From contig NZ_JBNNIX010000002.1 of assembly GCF_050269735.1 (NCBI RefSeq), positions 496,001 through 560,000 of the forward strand: DNA of 64,000 nucleotides, written 5' to 3'. The notes below the pieces were generated by a model that made no database searches, was not told the origin of the DNA, and was given only the letters and a program-made list of their open reading frames with translations. Below, piece after piece: positions 40,326 to 49,155 of the stretch. Position numbers and translations under genes: made by a program. Source of the DNA: Paenisporosarcina sp050269735. Lineage in GTDB: Bacteria > Bacillota > Bacilli > Bacillales_A > Planococcaceae. Each line of letters begins with the position of its first letter. Within the stretch, counting starts at the first letter, position 1.

Positions 40326-41381
40326 CTAAGCTTTCATCCATTTTTTCAAGACGTACGTCATCACAGGTCCTGCAATTAACAAAATAAAGAATATCCTGAA
40401 TAAATGAAAACTCGTGACGGTCGACAAATCCGCGCCTGTTTCCAGTGCGGTAATGGACATTTCGGCTATGCCTCCAGGCGCAGCGCTAATAAAGAAATCT
40501 AAAAACGTGTTAACTGAATGAATTCTTGTTAGTATGTACGCGATAAATCCACAAAATGCAATGAGAGCCAAGTTTGTCAGCACAATAGCACTGAACAATC
40601 GTATAGACAATTGATCTCGAACTTTTTCGAGTTGCAACCCTAAATGTGCACCTACAAAGATTTGAGAAAGAATCAACACAATAGCAGGCACTTCGACAAC
40701 TGGATGATCTGTCACGAACTGCACAATGGCCATCGATAAAATAGGTGCCATCAGTTCAGGTAATGGAAAATGTGTTTTTTTCATCACTATAAAAAAGAAA
40801 GTGCCGAGTAAGACTGCTATAACAAAATGCATGACATTAAATGTCGGCAACACAGCCATTGTCCCTTCATTCAAATGACTCCCTTTCGGAATCCAAGCCG
40901 TCAGAAAAGGGACAACCGTTACGACAACAAAAATCCGGAACGTTTGCATCAACGTCACGATGGTTGAATTCGCCGATTTCACTTCTTCACTCAGCAATAC
41001 CATTTGGGACAACCCGCCTGGCAGTGAACCTAACACACTTGTGGCAATAGACTCCCCTGATATTTTCAAAAATAGGTAACTTAGCAGTAACGCAACACCT
41101 ACGATAGAAAACGTCATTAGAACCATTAACGGAAAATCAAACCACATGAGTTCTATCGATGTTTTGGTAAACGAAGAGCCGATTTGAATTCCAAGAAAAA
41201 TTAAACCTACTTGTCGATAGATTCTCGGCCACTCAAATTCCAATTTTGTGTACTGCCGCAATAGCAGCAATGACACCATCGGCCCGAGCAACCACGGCAA
41301 AAAGATGCCGACCGAGTCAAATAAAAACCCAGCTGATGCCGCGATAATAAATGTACGTAATACAATCCAAGACTTTTGCAA
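40326..41381 (-). CDS. AbrB-family (PF05145-type) polytopic membrane protein
   Basis: About 351 aa with ten or so TM helices in two repeated halves. Each half contains the family pattern: LLGPMVSLLLLRQ, GLIFLGIQIGSS and SVLGSLPGGLSQMVLLSEE in the first, ISAAPGGIAEMSITALETGAD in the second. The family is often mislabelled 'AbrB regulator' or 'ammonia monooxygenase'; it is a putative transporter of unknown substrate. The start is uncertain: a TTG at 41381 or 41384 follows AAAGGTG, while the ATG at 41402 has no ribosome site. It lies between hemL and the spoVID-like gene, behind the hem terminator. Confidence 0.8.
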   Translation of the reverse strand: MQKSWIVLRTFIIAASAGFLFDSVGIFLPWLLGPMVSLLLLRQYTKLEFEWPRIYRQVGLIFLGIQIGSSFTKTSIELMWFDFPLMVLMTFSIVGVALLLSYLFLKISGESIATSVLGSLPGGLSQMVLLSEEVKSANSTIVTLMQTFRIFVVVTVVPFLTAWIPKGSHLNEGTMAVLPTFNVMHFVIAVLLGTFFFIVMKKTHFPLPELMAPILSMAIVQFVTDHPVVEVPAIVLILSQIFVGAHLGLQLEKVRDQLSIRLFSAIVLTNLALIAFCGFIAYILTRIHSVNTFLDFFISAAPGGIAEMSITALETGADLSTVTSFHLFRIFFILLIAGPVMTYVLKKWMKA

Positions 41382-41403
41382 CAAGACCACACCTTTCTCC
41401 ATT

Positions 41404-41436
41404 GAAAAAAGCCCTGATACTCGTTTGAGTACCAGG
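41404..41436 (-). terminator. Terminator of the hem operon
   Basis: Stem CCTGGTACTC / GAGTATCAGG with AAAC loop, followed by GCTTTTTT on the minus strand, about 10 nt past the hemL stop. Confidence 0.9.
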
Positions 41437-41445
41437 ACAGTTACA

Positions 41446-42735
41446 TTAAGCTAGTTGCTTGAAAACTTTATGGAATGCTTCCACCGTTTTTGCAATGTCT
41501 TCAGTCGTATGAGCAGCTGATAGGAACATGCCTTCAAATTGTGAAGGTGGCAAGAAAATGCCTTCCTCAGCCATCAAACGATAATATTTAGCGAATAATT
41601 GAAGATCAGACGTTTTCGCCACGTCATAGTTCGTAACCGTTTCATCCGTGAAGAAGAAGCCAATCATAGAACCCGCACGATTTACTGTGTGTGGAATGTG
41701 ATATTTTGATGCAGCTTCGCGGAAGCCAGCTTCCAATTGATCCGCTAATCTGTTGAAGTGTTCATACGTTTCAGGTGTTAAACGGGACAATGTTTCCAGT
41801 CCTGCTGTCATCGCTAACGGGTTTCCTGAAAGTGTACCTGCCTGATAAATCGGACCACTTGGTGCGATTTGAGACATAATTTCAAGTTTCCCACCGTATG
41901 CACCTACAGGCAGTCCCCCGCCGATTACTTTCCCTAGGCAAGTCAAATCCGGTGTAACGTTGAAGTGTCCTTGTGCACAATTGTAGCCGACACGGAAGCC
42001 TGTCATGACTTCATCAAAAATAAGAACCGTTCCGTTTTCAGTCGACAGTTCACGTAGACCTTCCAGGAAGCCAGGTTGTGGACCTACGACGCCCATATTT
42101 CCTGCCACTGGTTCTACGATAATCGCCGCTAAGTCATCGCCATGCTGCTTAAATGCCGCACGTACGCTTTCTAAGTCATTGTAAGCGACCGTAATCGTGT
42201 TTTTCGCAACCGATTCAGGAACGCCTGGGCTATCAGGTAAACCTAGTGTAGCAACGCCTGAACCCGCTTTAATCAACAAGCTGTCGCCGTGGCCATGGTA
42301 ACAACCTTCGAATTTCAGAATTTTATTGCGACCAGTATAGCCACGTGCTGCTCGAAGTGCACTCATCGTTGCTTCCGTACCCGAAGAAACCATACGTACC
42401 ATTTCGATTGAAGGTACGCGTTCCATCACTAATTTAGCCAAATCATTTTCAACCACTGTAGGCGCACCGAAACTTGTACCAGTTTCAGCCACTTTTTGAA
42501 TAGCAGACACGACGTCAGGATGAGAGTGACCCAAAATCAATGGTCCCCATGAAAGTACATAATCGATATAATCGTTGCCATCGATATCCGTAATGGTTGC
42601 GCCTTTTCCACTTGCCATGAAAATAGGATCCATATCAACCGATTTGAATGCACGAACCGGACTGTTAACGCCACCTGGCATTAATTTCACCGCTTCACTG
42701 AATGCTTGTTTTGATTTTTCATAAGAACGTCCCAT
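41446..42735 (-). CDS. hemL: Glutamate-1-semialdehyde 2,1-aminomutase
   Basis: A PLP enzyme converting glutamate-1-semialdehyde to 5-aminolevulinate. ATG at 42735 (429 aa) overlaps the hemB stop as TAATG. GGVNSPVRAF near the N-terminus, EPVAGNMGVV, FDEVMTGFRV and the PLP-lysine loop TCLGKVIGGGLPVGAYGG are intact. It is the last gene of hemAXCDBL. Confidence 0.97.
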   Translation of the reverse strand: MGRSYEKSKQAFSEAVKLMPGGVNSPVRAFKSVDMDPIFMASGKGATITDIDGNDYIDYVLSWGPLILGHSHPDVVSAIQKVAETGTSFGAPTVVENDLAKLVMERVPSIEMVRMVSSGTEATMSALRAARGYTGRNKILKFEGCYHGHGDSLLIKAGSGVATLGLPDSPGVPESVAKNTITVAYNDLESVRAAFKQHGDDLAAIIVEPVAGNMGVVGPQPGFLEGLRELSTENGTVLIFDEVMTGFRVGYNCAQGHFNVTPDLTCLGKVIGGGLPVGAYGGKLEIMSQIAPSGPIYQAGTLSGNPLAMTAGLETLSRLTPETYEHFNRLADQLEAGFREAASKYHIPHTVNRAGSMIGFFFTDETVTNYDVAKTSDLQLFAKYYRLMAEEGIFLPPSQFEGMFLSAAHTTEDIAKTVEAFHKVFKQLA

Positions 42736-43715
42736 TATTTCGCCCCCAACCAACGAGCCACATCTTTCGCGTGGTACGTCATGATTAAATCCGCGCCTGC
42801 GCGCTTCATGCTTGTAAGTGTTTCAATGACGATTCTTTCTTCGTCAATCCAGCCGTTTTGAGCTGCCGCTTTGACCATTGCATACTCGCCACTTACATTG
42901 TAAGCAACAACTGGTAAGTCAAAGTTATTTTTTACGTCACGTACGATATCCAAATAAGATAGTGCCGGTTTTACAATTAAGAAGTCTGCGCCTTCTTCGA
43001 CGTCAGAAGTTGCTTCACGCATTGCTTCATTGCGGTTCGCAAAATCCATTTGATACGACTTGCGGTCACCGAATTGAGGTGTGCTGTTTGCCGCATCACG
43101 GAATGGTCCGTAATAAGCCGAAGCATATTTCACTGCATAGGACATGATTGGGAGATGTGAAAAGCCTGCTTCATCCAATCCGTAACGAATTGCCGCTACG
43201 AATCCATCCATCATATTTGACGGTGCAATAATGTCCGCTCCTGCTTTCGCTTGCGCAATTGCCGTGCGAGCTAATAAATCCAGTGTCGGATCGTTCAGAA
43301 CTTTCCCGTTTTCGATAATGCCGCAATGACCGTGATCGGTATATTCACACAAGCAAGTATCGGCAATAACAACCAATTGTGGATGGCGTTCTTTTACAAA
43401 ACGAATTGCTTCCTGGATGATGCCATGATCATGGTAAGCTTGCGTTCCTTCTGCATCTTTCTCAAGTGGAATACCGAATAAAATAACCGAAGGAATGCCA
43501 AGTGATACTACTTCATCCACTTCTGCTCCCAATTGGTCTATTGAGAACTGAAAAACACCCGGCATTGAAGCGATTGGATTTTTGATATTTTCGCCTTCTG
43601 CTACGAAAATCGGATAAATTAAATCATCAGTATGTAATTTTGTTTCACGTACCATAGCACGCAATGTTTCACTGTGACGCAAGCGTCGGTGTCTGTTAAA
43701 TTGAAGTTCTTTCAT
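42735..43715 (-). CDS. hemB: Delta-aminolevulinic acid dehydratase (porphobilinogen synthase)
   Basis: It condenses two 5-aminolevulinates to porphobilinogen. 326 aa. The zinc-binding cysteine cluster DTCLCEYTDHGHCG is present (Zn-dependent type), with active-site lysines in SYAVKYASAYYGPFRDA and FLIVKPALSYLD. Spaced 17 nt after hemD. Confidence 0.98.
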   Translation of the reverse strand: MKELQFNRHRRLRHSETLRAMVRETKLHTDDLIYPIFVAEGENIKNPIASMPGVFQFSIDQLGAEVDEVVSLGIPSVILFGIPLEKDAEGTQAYHDHGIIQEAIRFVKERHPQLVVIADTCLCEYTDHGHCGIIENGKVLNDPTLDLLARTAIAQAKAGADIIAPSNMMDGFVAAIRYGLDEAGFSHLPIMSYAVKYASAYYGPFRDAANSTPQFGDRKSYQMDFANRNEAMREATSDVEEGADFLIVKPALSYLDIVRDVKNNFDLPVVAYNVSGEYAMVKAAAQNGWIDEERIVIETLTSMKRAGADLIMTYHAKDVARWLGAK

Positions 43716-43732
43716 TTCTGTTTCTCATCCTT

Positions 43733-44476
43733 TCAAATTGCAATTTCTTGAACGAGTGCAAGCCAAGTGTACGTTGTTGGCATGATATGAACAGGTGCAC
43801 CTTGTTTCTTTAATGCAGATGCAGTCACATGGCCAATTGCCGCGATCGTCAGTTGGTTCCAATCGGTTTTCGGAGCAATCTCACGTGCGAAAACCGCTAC
43901 TGATGATGGACTCGCAAATGCAACAATAACATTCGGTTGTAGTATTAAATAGTCACTTAAATCTTTAGCGTTAGTCAGATCCGGCAGGGTTTCATATACG
44001 GTCCATTCGTCCAAATTTTGAGACAAGCCGTCTTTAATCGTAGCTTTAGCCAGTGATCCTCGTAAAAACAAACAAGAATCTGAATGACCAGCTACCAACG
44101 GAAATTGTTGAACGAATGCGTCTGCACTGAACGTCGTTGGCATGAAGCTCACCTGAAATCCGATGCGCTCCAATGCACGAGAAGTTTTACTGCCGACTGC
44201 CGCAATTTTATTCTGCAAAACATCTATACGAATACCATTTCGCATTAATTTTTGTTCGAATGCAACCACAGCATTTTGACTAGTGAAAATCAGCCATTCA
44301 TATGTGTGGAGCTTTTTGATAAATAATTCATCTTGAAGCGATACTTCTTGCGTCCGAATGAGCGGGAATACGACTGATTCCCCTCCCAATCTCTCGACTT
44401 CAAGAAGCACCTCTTCTGACTTAGGCTGACCTGTAAAGACTATCGTTCGTCCTTGCAAATCACCTTTATTAGACAT
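43733..44476 (-). CDS. hemD: Uroporphyrinogen-III synthase
   Basis: It cyclises hydroxymethylbilane with inversion of ring D. 247 aa, with the poorly conserved two-lobed fold: RTIVFTGQPKSEEV, LIFTSQNAVVAFEQ, AVGSKTSRALERIGF and AFASPSSVAVF...AAIGHVTASALKKQG. It overlaps hemC by 8 nt. Confidence 0.94.
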   Translation of the reverse strand: MSNKGDLQGRTIVFTGQPKSEEVLLEVERLGGESVVFPLIRTQEVSLQDELFIKKLHTYEWLIFTSQNAVVAFEQKLMRNGIRIDVLQNKIAAVGSKTSRALERIGFQVSFMPTTFSADAFVQQFPLVAGHSDSCLFLRGSLAKATIKDGLSQNLDEWTVYETLPDLTNAKDLSDYLILQPNVIVAFASPSSVAVFAREIAPKTDWNQLTIAAIGHVTASALKKQGAPVHIMPTTYTWLALVQEIAI

Positions 44477-45398
44477 TTAAATCGCGTCTTACTTGCTGAA
44501 TCAAATCATAAGCACCTTGCTCGCTTAATATCTTCGCCACTTCTTTCCCTGCAGTTTCAGGTTCAACGTTTGTTGAAGACTGTTTAAAAACTTGATCAGC
44601 ATCTGGTGAAGCGACCAAACCTGTAAATTGAACGTCTCCGTTTTCAACAGTTGCAAAACCGGCAATCGGCACTTGGCAACCGCCATCCATCGCATGTAAA
44701 AATGCTCGTTCCGCATAAACCGCTCTCCACGTTTCTTCGTGTGTCAGTTTGCCAAGTTCCCCTAACAACTCCACGTCATCTCCACGACATTCAATTGCTA
44801 AAGCACCTTGACCAACGGCAGGAAGACAATCTTCAGTAGATAAGTATTCCGTTACGACATCTTCGCTCCATCCAAGACGTTTCAGGCCAGCTGCAGCTAA
44901 AATAATCGCATCGTATTCTTCTGTTTCAAGTTTCGCTAAACGTGTATCTACATTACCGCGAATCCATTTGATTTCAAGGTCTGGACGTAACATTAATAGT
45001 TGAGCCGAACGACGTAAACTGCTTGTCCCAACTATAGCTCCAACAGGTAAATCCATGAATTTCACATGACCCGTTGAAATGAATGCATCGCGTGCATCTT
45101 CGCGTGGAGGAATACAACCGATGACAAGTCCTTCCGGCAATTCCGAAGGCATATCTTTCATGCTGTGCACTGCAAAGTCGATTTCTTTATCATATAAAGC
45201 TTGTTCTATTTCTTTTACGAACAATCCTTTACCACCAACTTTTGAAAGTTGAACATCCAAAATTTGATCGCCTTTCGTGACGATTTCTTTTACTTCGAAT
45301 TCAAATGGTGCTCCTGCTTGTTTCATTTGGTCAATAAACCAGTTTGTCTGTGTCAAAGCCAGTTTACTTCTACGTGAACCTACAATAATTTTTCTCAT
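44469..45398 (-). CDS. hemC: Porphobilinogen deaminase (hydroxymethylbilane synthase)
   Basis: It polymerises four porphobilinogens on a dipyrromethane cofactor. The start ATG at 45398 (309 aa) gives the usual MRKIIVGSRRSKLALTQ. Catalytic Asp lies in HSMKDMPSELPEG, the arginine cluster in GTSSLRRSAQLL, and the cofactor-attaching Cys in MDGGCQVPIAG. Second biosynthetic gene after hemX. Confidence 0.96.
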   Translation of the reverse strand: MRKIIVGSRRSKLALTQTNWFIDQMKQAGAPFEFEVKEIVTKGDQILDVQLSKVGGKGLFVKEIEQALYDKEIDFAVHSMKDMPSELPEGLVIGCIPPREDARDAFISTGHVKFMDLPVGAIVGTSSLRRSAQLLMLRPDLEIKWIRGNVDTRLAKLETEEYDAIILAAAGLKRLGWSEDVVTEYLSTEDCLPAVGQGALAIECRGDDVELLGELGKLTHEETWRAVYAERAFLHAMDGGCQVPIAGFATVENGDVQFTGLVASPDADQVFKQSSTNVEPETAGKEVAKILSEQGAYDLIQQVRRDLNV

Positions 45399-45432
45399 CA
45401 ATAACAACCCCATTTATTCGATTAGTTTAATT

Positions 45433-46263
45433 TTAGTTCCAGAAATGAAACTCGGACAATCGACTTCCCAGGAAGAAATTCACCAATACAAGAAGGAATG
45501 CATAAACATGACCCCATGCATAACTTGTACCATGAAGTGTTCCTTTTTTCCGTCGATAAAATAAATAGCCGTATACAAATAATAAAATGAACGATCCAAC
45601 GATTTTCACATCAAATAGCGAGAATTCATTGAGTGTAACGTACCCCCACTGCAGACCAAGAATCAGACTGACAAGCAGGAATGGAATGCCTGTGACGATT
45701 GAAATCGTCATCCCTTTCTCCGTTTGATCAAGAGAAGGCAGTTTCCCGAATTGTTTTGTCCATTTCTTTCTCTTCAATAATCGATACAAAATATGATACA
45801 ACGTCGAAAAGACGAATGATAACGAGAAACCCACGTATGATAGAATCGCAAAAGTCACATGGATGAATAACAACTCTGATATCAGTGTTTCCCCAACTGG
45901 TGAGCGTTCAATCTGAACCGGTGCAAATGTATGAATCGTCATGAAAATGAAACCGATGACATTCAAGAAAAACACGGGCACCATCACTCGGTATGTAAGA
46001 TGAAGCACGATGGATAACGAGATCAATAACCAGGCATAAAAATAAATGCCTTCAAATAAAGTCAAAATCGGAAACCTTTTCGTTTCAACTATATAAAGGA
46101 CTAAAAAAACCGTCTGCAATAGCCACACAATGCCGAGTAGCCAAAATGCAATGCGGTGAGCTTTTGAATCTTTATCTAAATAATCAATGAAGTAAAATAC
46201 AAGACTGATTGCGTAGAGGATAACCATTCCTTCATGCAGCCTTGTCATGGTCAAATCCGCCAC
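45433..46263 (-). CDS. hemX: HemX, cytochrome c assembly-type membrane protein
   Basis: An integral-membrane protein with about eight helices of the CcsA/HemX family; in B. subtilis it lowers the amount of HemA. I favour the GTG at 46263 behind AAAAGGGGTAAGG (276 aa, the B. subtilis length); an ATG at 46248 is possible. The conserved histidine segments are HVTFAILSYVGFSLSFVFS and YAWGHVYAFLLVLVNF. It lies between hemA and hemC in the hem operon. Confidence 0.9.
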   Translation of the reverse strand: MADLTMTRLHEGMVILYAISLVFYFIDYLDKDSKAHRIAFWLLGIVWLLQTVFLVLYIVETKRFPILTLFEGIYFYAWLLISLSIVLHLTYRVMVPVFFLNVIGFIFMTIHTFAPVQIERSPVGETLISELLFIHVTFAILSYVGFSLSFVFSTLYHILYRLLKRKKWTKQFGKLPSLDQTEKGMTISIVTGIPFLLVSLILGLQWGYVTLNEFSLFDVKIVGSFILLFVYGYLFYRRKKGTLHGTSYAWGHVYAFLLVLVNFFLGSRLSEFHFWN

Positions 46264-46351
46264 TACCTTACCCCTTTTCGCTTGAGACGTAAAAAAGCGT
46301 TTTCGCATGTATAGTTTACCATACAGATACGAAAACGCCTCCTAACATGAA

Positions 46352-47716
46352 CTAATATGAATACTCTGGATTAACTACCTGCTTTTTTTCTTCAACAACT
46401 TCTAGCTGTTGTTTGGCAGCCATCATTTGACGTTGTTTTTCTTGTTGTACTTCTTCTTCAATTCCAAAGATTTGCTGGAATAATTGCAGTTGTTCTTGTG
46501 AATTTGATGAAGCCGCAAGTTCTTTTGCCTGCAGGATCGGATCTTTTAACAATTGATTAATAATCGATTTAGTATGTTTGCTTAAAATCTTGCGTTCACG
46601 ATCTGTTAGGTCAGGCATTTTGTTTTCGATGCTGAGCATTGTATCCGATTGAATTTGCAATGCTTTTTGACGAAGTGCTGAAATGACAGGTACGACACCC
46701 AATGTGCCAAGCCAATTGTTGAACTGGACAAGTTCCTGTTCAATCATCAACATAATGTCATTAGCTGCACGCTGGCGTTCTGCTAAGTTCGCTTCAACAA
46801 TGCCTTGCAAGTCATCGATATCATATAAGAATACATTCGGGAGCTCGCCAATGCGCGGATCCATATCACGCGGTACCGCAATATCCACCATGAACAATGG
46901 TTTTCCTTTACGAAGACGTTCCACAAATTGCATCAACTCTAAGTCGATGACGAAATCCGTAGATCCTGTAGAACTAATCAAAATGTCTGCTTCTAGCAAT
47001 GCACATTGAAGTTCTTGCATGGATTTAGCTTGACCATCAAATTTCTCAGCAAGTAATTGTGCTTTTTCGAAAGTACGGTTGATGACAGTGATTTTCCCCG
47101 CTCCACTTCCATGAAGGTTCTTAATCGCCAGTTCACCCATTTTCCCTGCACCTAAAATAACCACATGCTTTTGCTTCAATGAACCAAATATTTTCTTTCC
47201 GAGTTCAACCGCAGCATAAGAAACGGAAACGGCATTTTCACCGATTGCTGTTTCAGCATGCGCACGCTTAGCAAGTGTCACCGATTGCTTGAACAATTGG
47301 TTGAACACAGTTCCAGTAGTTCCGCGCTCTTGAGCTTCCAGGAAGCTTTTACGAACTTGTCCAAGAATTTGCGTTTCTCCAAGAACCATTGAATCGATAC
47401 CAGCTGTTACGCGGAATAAATGCTCCATTGCCCCATCATTTTCGTATATGAATAGGTACGATGAAAACGATTCAATCGGAAGCTTGAACCAAGTGGCTAA
47501 AAATTGTTTTATATAATAACGTCCCGTATGTAACTGATCGACAATCGCATAGATTTCGGTGCGGTTACATGTAGAGACAATCACGTTTTCCAATATGCTT
47601 TTCTGCTCTTGCAGTGCTTGCATCGCCTGCGGTAATTCGGACTCTACGAAGGACAATCGTTCGCGAATCTCTACCGGCGCTGTACGATAATTAACACCCA
47701 CTACGATGGTATGCAT
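46352..47716 (-). CDS. hemA: Glutamyl-tRNA reductase
   Basis: First committed step of C5 haem synthesis: NADPH-dependent reduction of glutamyl-tRNA. The start is ATG 47716 (454 aa) with AGAGGTG upstream; upstream codons contain the promoter. Catalytic Cys is in IVSTCNRTEIYA (about residue 50), the tRNA-binding GIDSMVLGETQILGQV follows, then NADPH motif VILGAGKMGELAIKNL. The C-terminal dimerisation helix and an extra Gln/Lys-rich coiled tail (KQRQMMAAKQQLEVVEEKK) make it longer than usual at the end. Confidence 0.96.
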   Translation of the reverse strand: MHTIVVGVNYRTAPVEIRERLSFVESELPQAMQALQEQKSILENVIVSTCNRTEIYAIVDQLHTGRYYIKQFLATWFKLPIESFSSYLFIYENDGAMEHLFRVTAGIDSMVLGETQILGQVRKSFLEAQERGTTGTVFNQLFKQSVTLAKRAHAETAIGENAVSVSYAAVELGKKIFGSLKQKHVVILGAGKMGELAIKNLHGSGAGKITVINRTFEKAQLLAEKFDGQAKSMQELQCALLEADILISSTGSTDFVIDLELMQFVERLRKGKPLFMVDIAVPRDMDPRIGELPNVFLYDIDDLQGIVEANLAERQRAANDIMLMIEQELVQFNNWLGTLGVVPVISALRQKALQIQSDTMLSIENKMPDLTDRERKILSKHTKSIINQLLKDPILQAKELAASSNSQEQLQLFQQIFGIEEEVQQEKQRQMMAAKQQLEVVEEKKQVVNPEYSY

Positions 47717-47755
47717 GGCTTCATGACACCTCTCACGTTCTATTTCATGCCTTTT

Positions 47756-47782
47756 ATTATAGCATAACGGTTTTAAAATCAA
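47756..47782 (-). promoter_or_regulatory. Probable hemA promoter
   Basis: A consensus TATAAT (47756-47761) about 40 nt upstream of the ATG, with TTGATT (47777-47782) at a short 15-nt spacing. Regulation is not evident from sequence. Confidence 0.5.
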
Positions 47783-47943
47783 GGTTCTAAATGTGAACAA
47801 GCTATGAAATCAAGGCTGATTGGTTCGCTACTTTGTAATAATTATAATGTAAGTGTAACAAAACGCCAGGTAGCATACAATGGATTTGCTCGTAGGCGAA
47901 ATTATCTGAGAATGGTGATGTGAATTGGAGAGAATGTTGCTCC

Positions 47944-48043
47944 AGGTTGACAGAATCGCGTTTTAGGTAGACAGTTTGCGGTTCCAGGTAGACAGAATCG
48001 ACTGCCAGGTAGACAGTTTGCCAATCTAGGTTGCACAAAATCT
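47944..48043. repeat. Intergenic array D: five AGGTAGACAG units at exactly 21 nt
   Basis: Units begin AGGT(A/T)G at 47944, 47965, 47986, 48007 and 48028, each exactly 21 nt apart. Within units ACAGAATCG and ACAGTTTGC alternate, giving a 42-nt superperiod. A 21-nt pitch equals seven codons, so a stop-free minus-strand frame (47802-48038) reads as a degenerate heptapeptide (VYLExxx); it has no ribosome site and is not considered a gene. Confidence 0.85.
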
Positions 48044-48116
48044 CAACAACCTTAATTATACCTCTTAGATTGTTTGTTCAATCCTCCAATTGTCCTTTCC
48101 AATTAGTTTTGAAAAA

Positions 48117-48179
48117 TTTATCGCTCATACGGAGGATAATTCGCTCAAACACATCTCACCGCCAAGTTAACTTGTAGAA
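48117..48179. repeat. Intergenic element E: two TCGCTCA units plus conserved tail
   Basis: Cores (TTTA)TCGCTCA at 48117 and 48137 (pitch 20) are followed by the tail CAAACACATCTCA...CAAGTTAACTTG (48146-48173), homologous to the right arm of element C. No clear left arm is seen, so it looks like a truncated copy. Confidence 0.75.
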
Positions 48180-48301
48180 ACTATGTAGTACCCGTCACTC
48201 ACAGAAAAGAGCCTGGAGCGAATTAGCGGAACGGCTCCCATTCAGGTTTAAAGAATTAATGGTTTTGTTTTCGCTGCGCTACTGTTTGGATAGTAGACAC
48301 C

Positions 48302-48487
48302 GTTTCATTGGCTAGTCTACTTGGATAATGAAACGCATTTTATGCCTCGATAGGGTTTGTGAGAAATTTAACGCTCATATTGGGTTTATCGCTCACTCCA
48401 GAGATTTATCGCTCATTCTGACAATTGATCGCTCAGAAGGGTTTATCGCTCAAACACGTCTCAGGCGTTAGTTAACTTGTTGAAACA
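48302..48487. repeat. Intergenic element F: five TTTATCGCTCA units with tail and degenerate left arm
   Basis: Cores at 48367 (TTTAACGCTCA), 48385, 48405, 48425 (TTGATCGCTCA) and 48442, spacing 18, 20, 20, 17. The tail CAAACACGTCTCA...TAGTTAACTTGTTGAAAC (48450-48485) matches elements C and E. A degenerate inverted partner (GTTTCA...TGAAACGCAT) lies at about 48302-48336. Between E and F (48180-48301) is a GGAGCG...GGCTCC hairpin and otherwise nothing recognisable. Confidence 0.8.
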
Positions 48488-48510
48488 TGTCCTCCATACA
48501 AAATTCAAAT

Positions 48511-48551
48511 AAAAAAACTCCCTAAAAAGCTCAACGCTTTCTAGAGAGTGT
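48511..48551 (-). terminator. Terminator of the lonA-ysxC unit
   Basis: Stem CTCTCTAGAAAGC / GCTTTTTAGGGAG followed by a 7-T run on the minus strand, 8 nt past the ysxC stop. Confidence 0.88.
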
Positions 48552-48558
48552 AACCGTT

Positions 48559-49155
48559 CTATTCTGTTTCTAATACCATACGACGCTCGATTTCTGCCCA
48601 TGCCGCATCAAATCCGAGACCTGTTTCAGAAGAAAATAGAATCATCGTATCATGTGCTTCCATGTCAAGTTCGTCACGAACCATTTTCTTGTGCTTCTCC
48701 CATTTGCCTTTCGGGATTTTGTCCGCTTTTGTGGCAATGACAATACAAGGAATGTTGTGATACTTAAGGAAATCATACATCATGCAATCATCATCGGATG
48801 GTGGATGACGAAGATCCACAATCTGAATAACTGCTTTCAATAATTCACGACTCGTAATATACGTTTCGATCATTTTGCCCCATGCTTCACGTTCGCTTTT
48901 CGATACTTTTGCATAGCCGTATCCTGGGACATCGACGAAAAATAATTGCTCTTCAATTTTATAGAAGTTCAATGTTTGTGTTTTCCCCGGTTTTGATGAA
49001 ATACGCGCCATACTCTTGCGGCCTATCATTTTATTAATAAATGAAGATTTTCCTACATTAGAACGACCAGCAAGAGCAAACTCCGGAAAACCATCTTCCG
49101 GATATTGCTCTGGTCGTACTGCACTGATTACCAATTCTACGTTATGCACTTTCAT
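48559..49155 (-). CDS. ysxC: YsxC/EngB ribosome-assembly GTPase
   Basis: An essential GTPase in late 50S assembly. 198 aa; G1 GRSNVGKSSFIN (about 31-42), G2 and G3 around KPGKTQTLNFYKI and DVPGYGYA, G4 TKADKIPKGK, G5 SSETGLG. It overlaps the lonA stop by 4 nt, as in B. subtilis lonA-ysxC. Confidence 0.97.
   Translation of the reverse strand: MKVHNVELVISAVRPEQYPEDGFPEFALAGRSNVGKSSFINKMIGRKSMARISSKPGKTQTLNFYKIEEQLFFVDVPGYGYAKVSKSEREAWGKMIETYITSRELLKAVIQIVDLRHPPSDDDCMMYDFLKYHNIPCIVIATKADKIPKGKWEKHKKMVRDELDMEAHDTMILFSSETGLGFDAAWAEIERRMVLETE

Noticed and set aside
47802..48038. A 78-residue minus-strand frame with VYLE-type heptads
   Set aside because: It is array D read in a stop-free frame (21 nt = 7 codons). 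There is no ribosome-binding site and the conserved unit is at DNA level with alternating halves.
48190..48300. Possible small gene or RNA between elements E and F
   Set aside because: Only a short GGAGCG...GGCTCC hairpin is seen; no promoter, start codon with ribosome site or known RNA motif.
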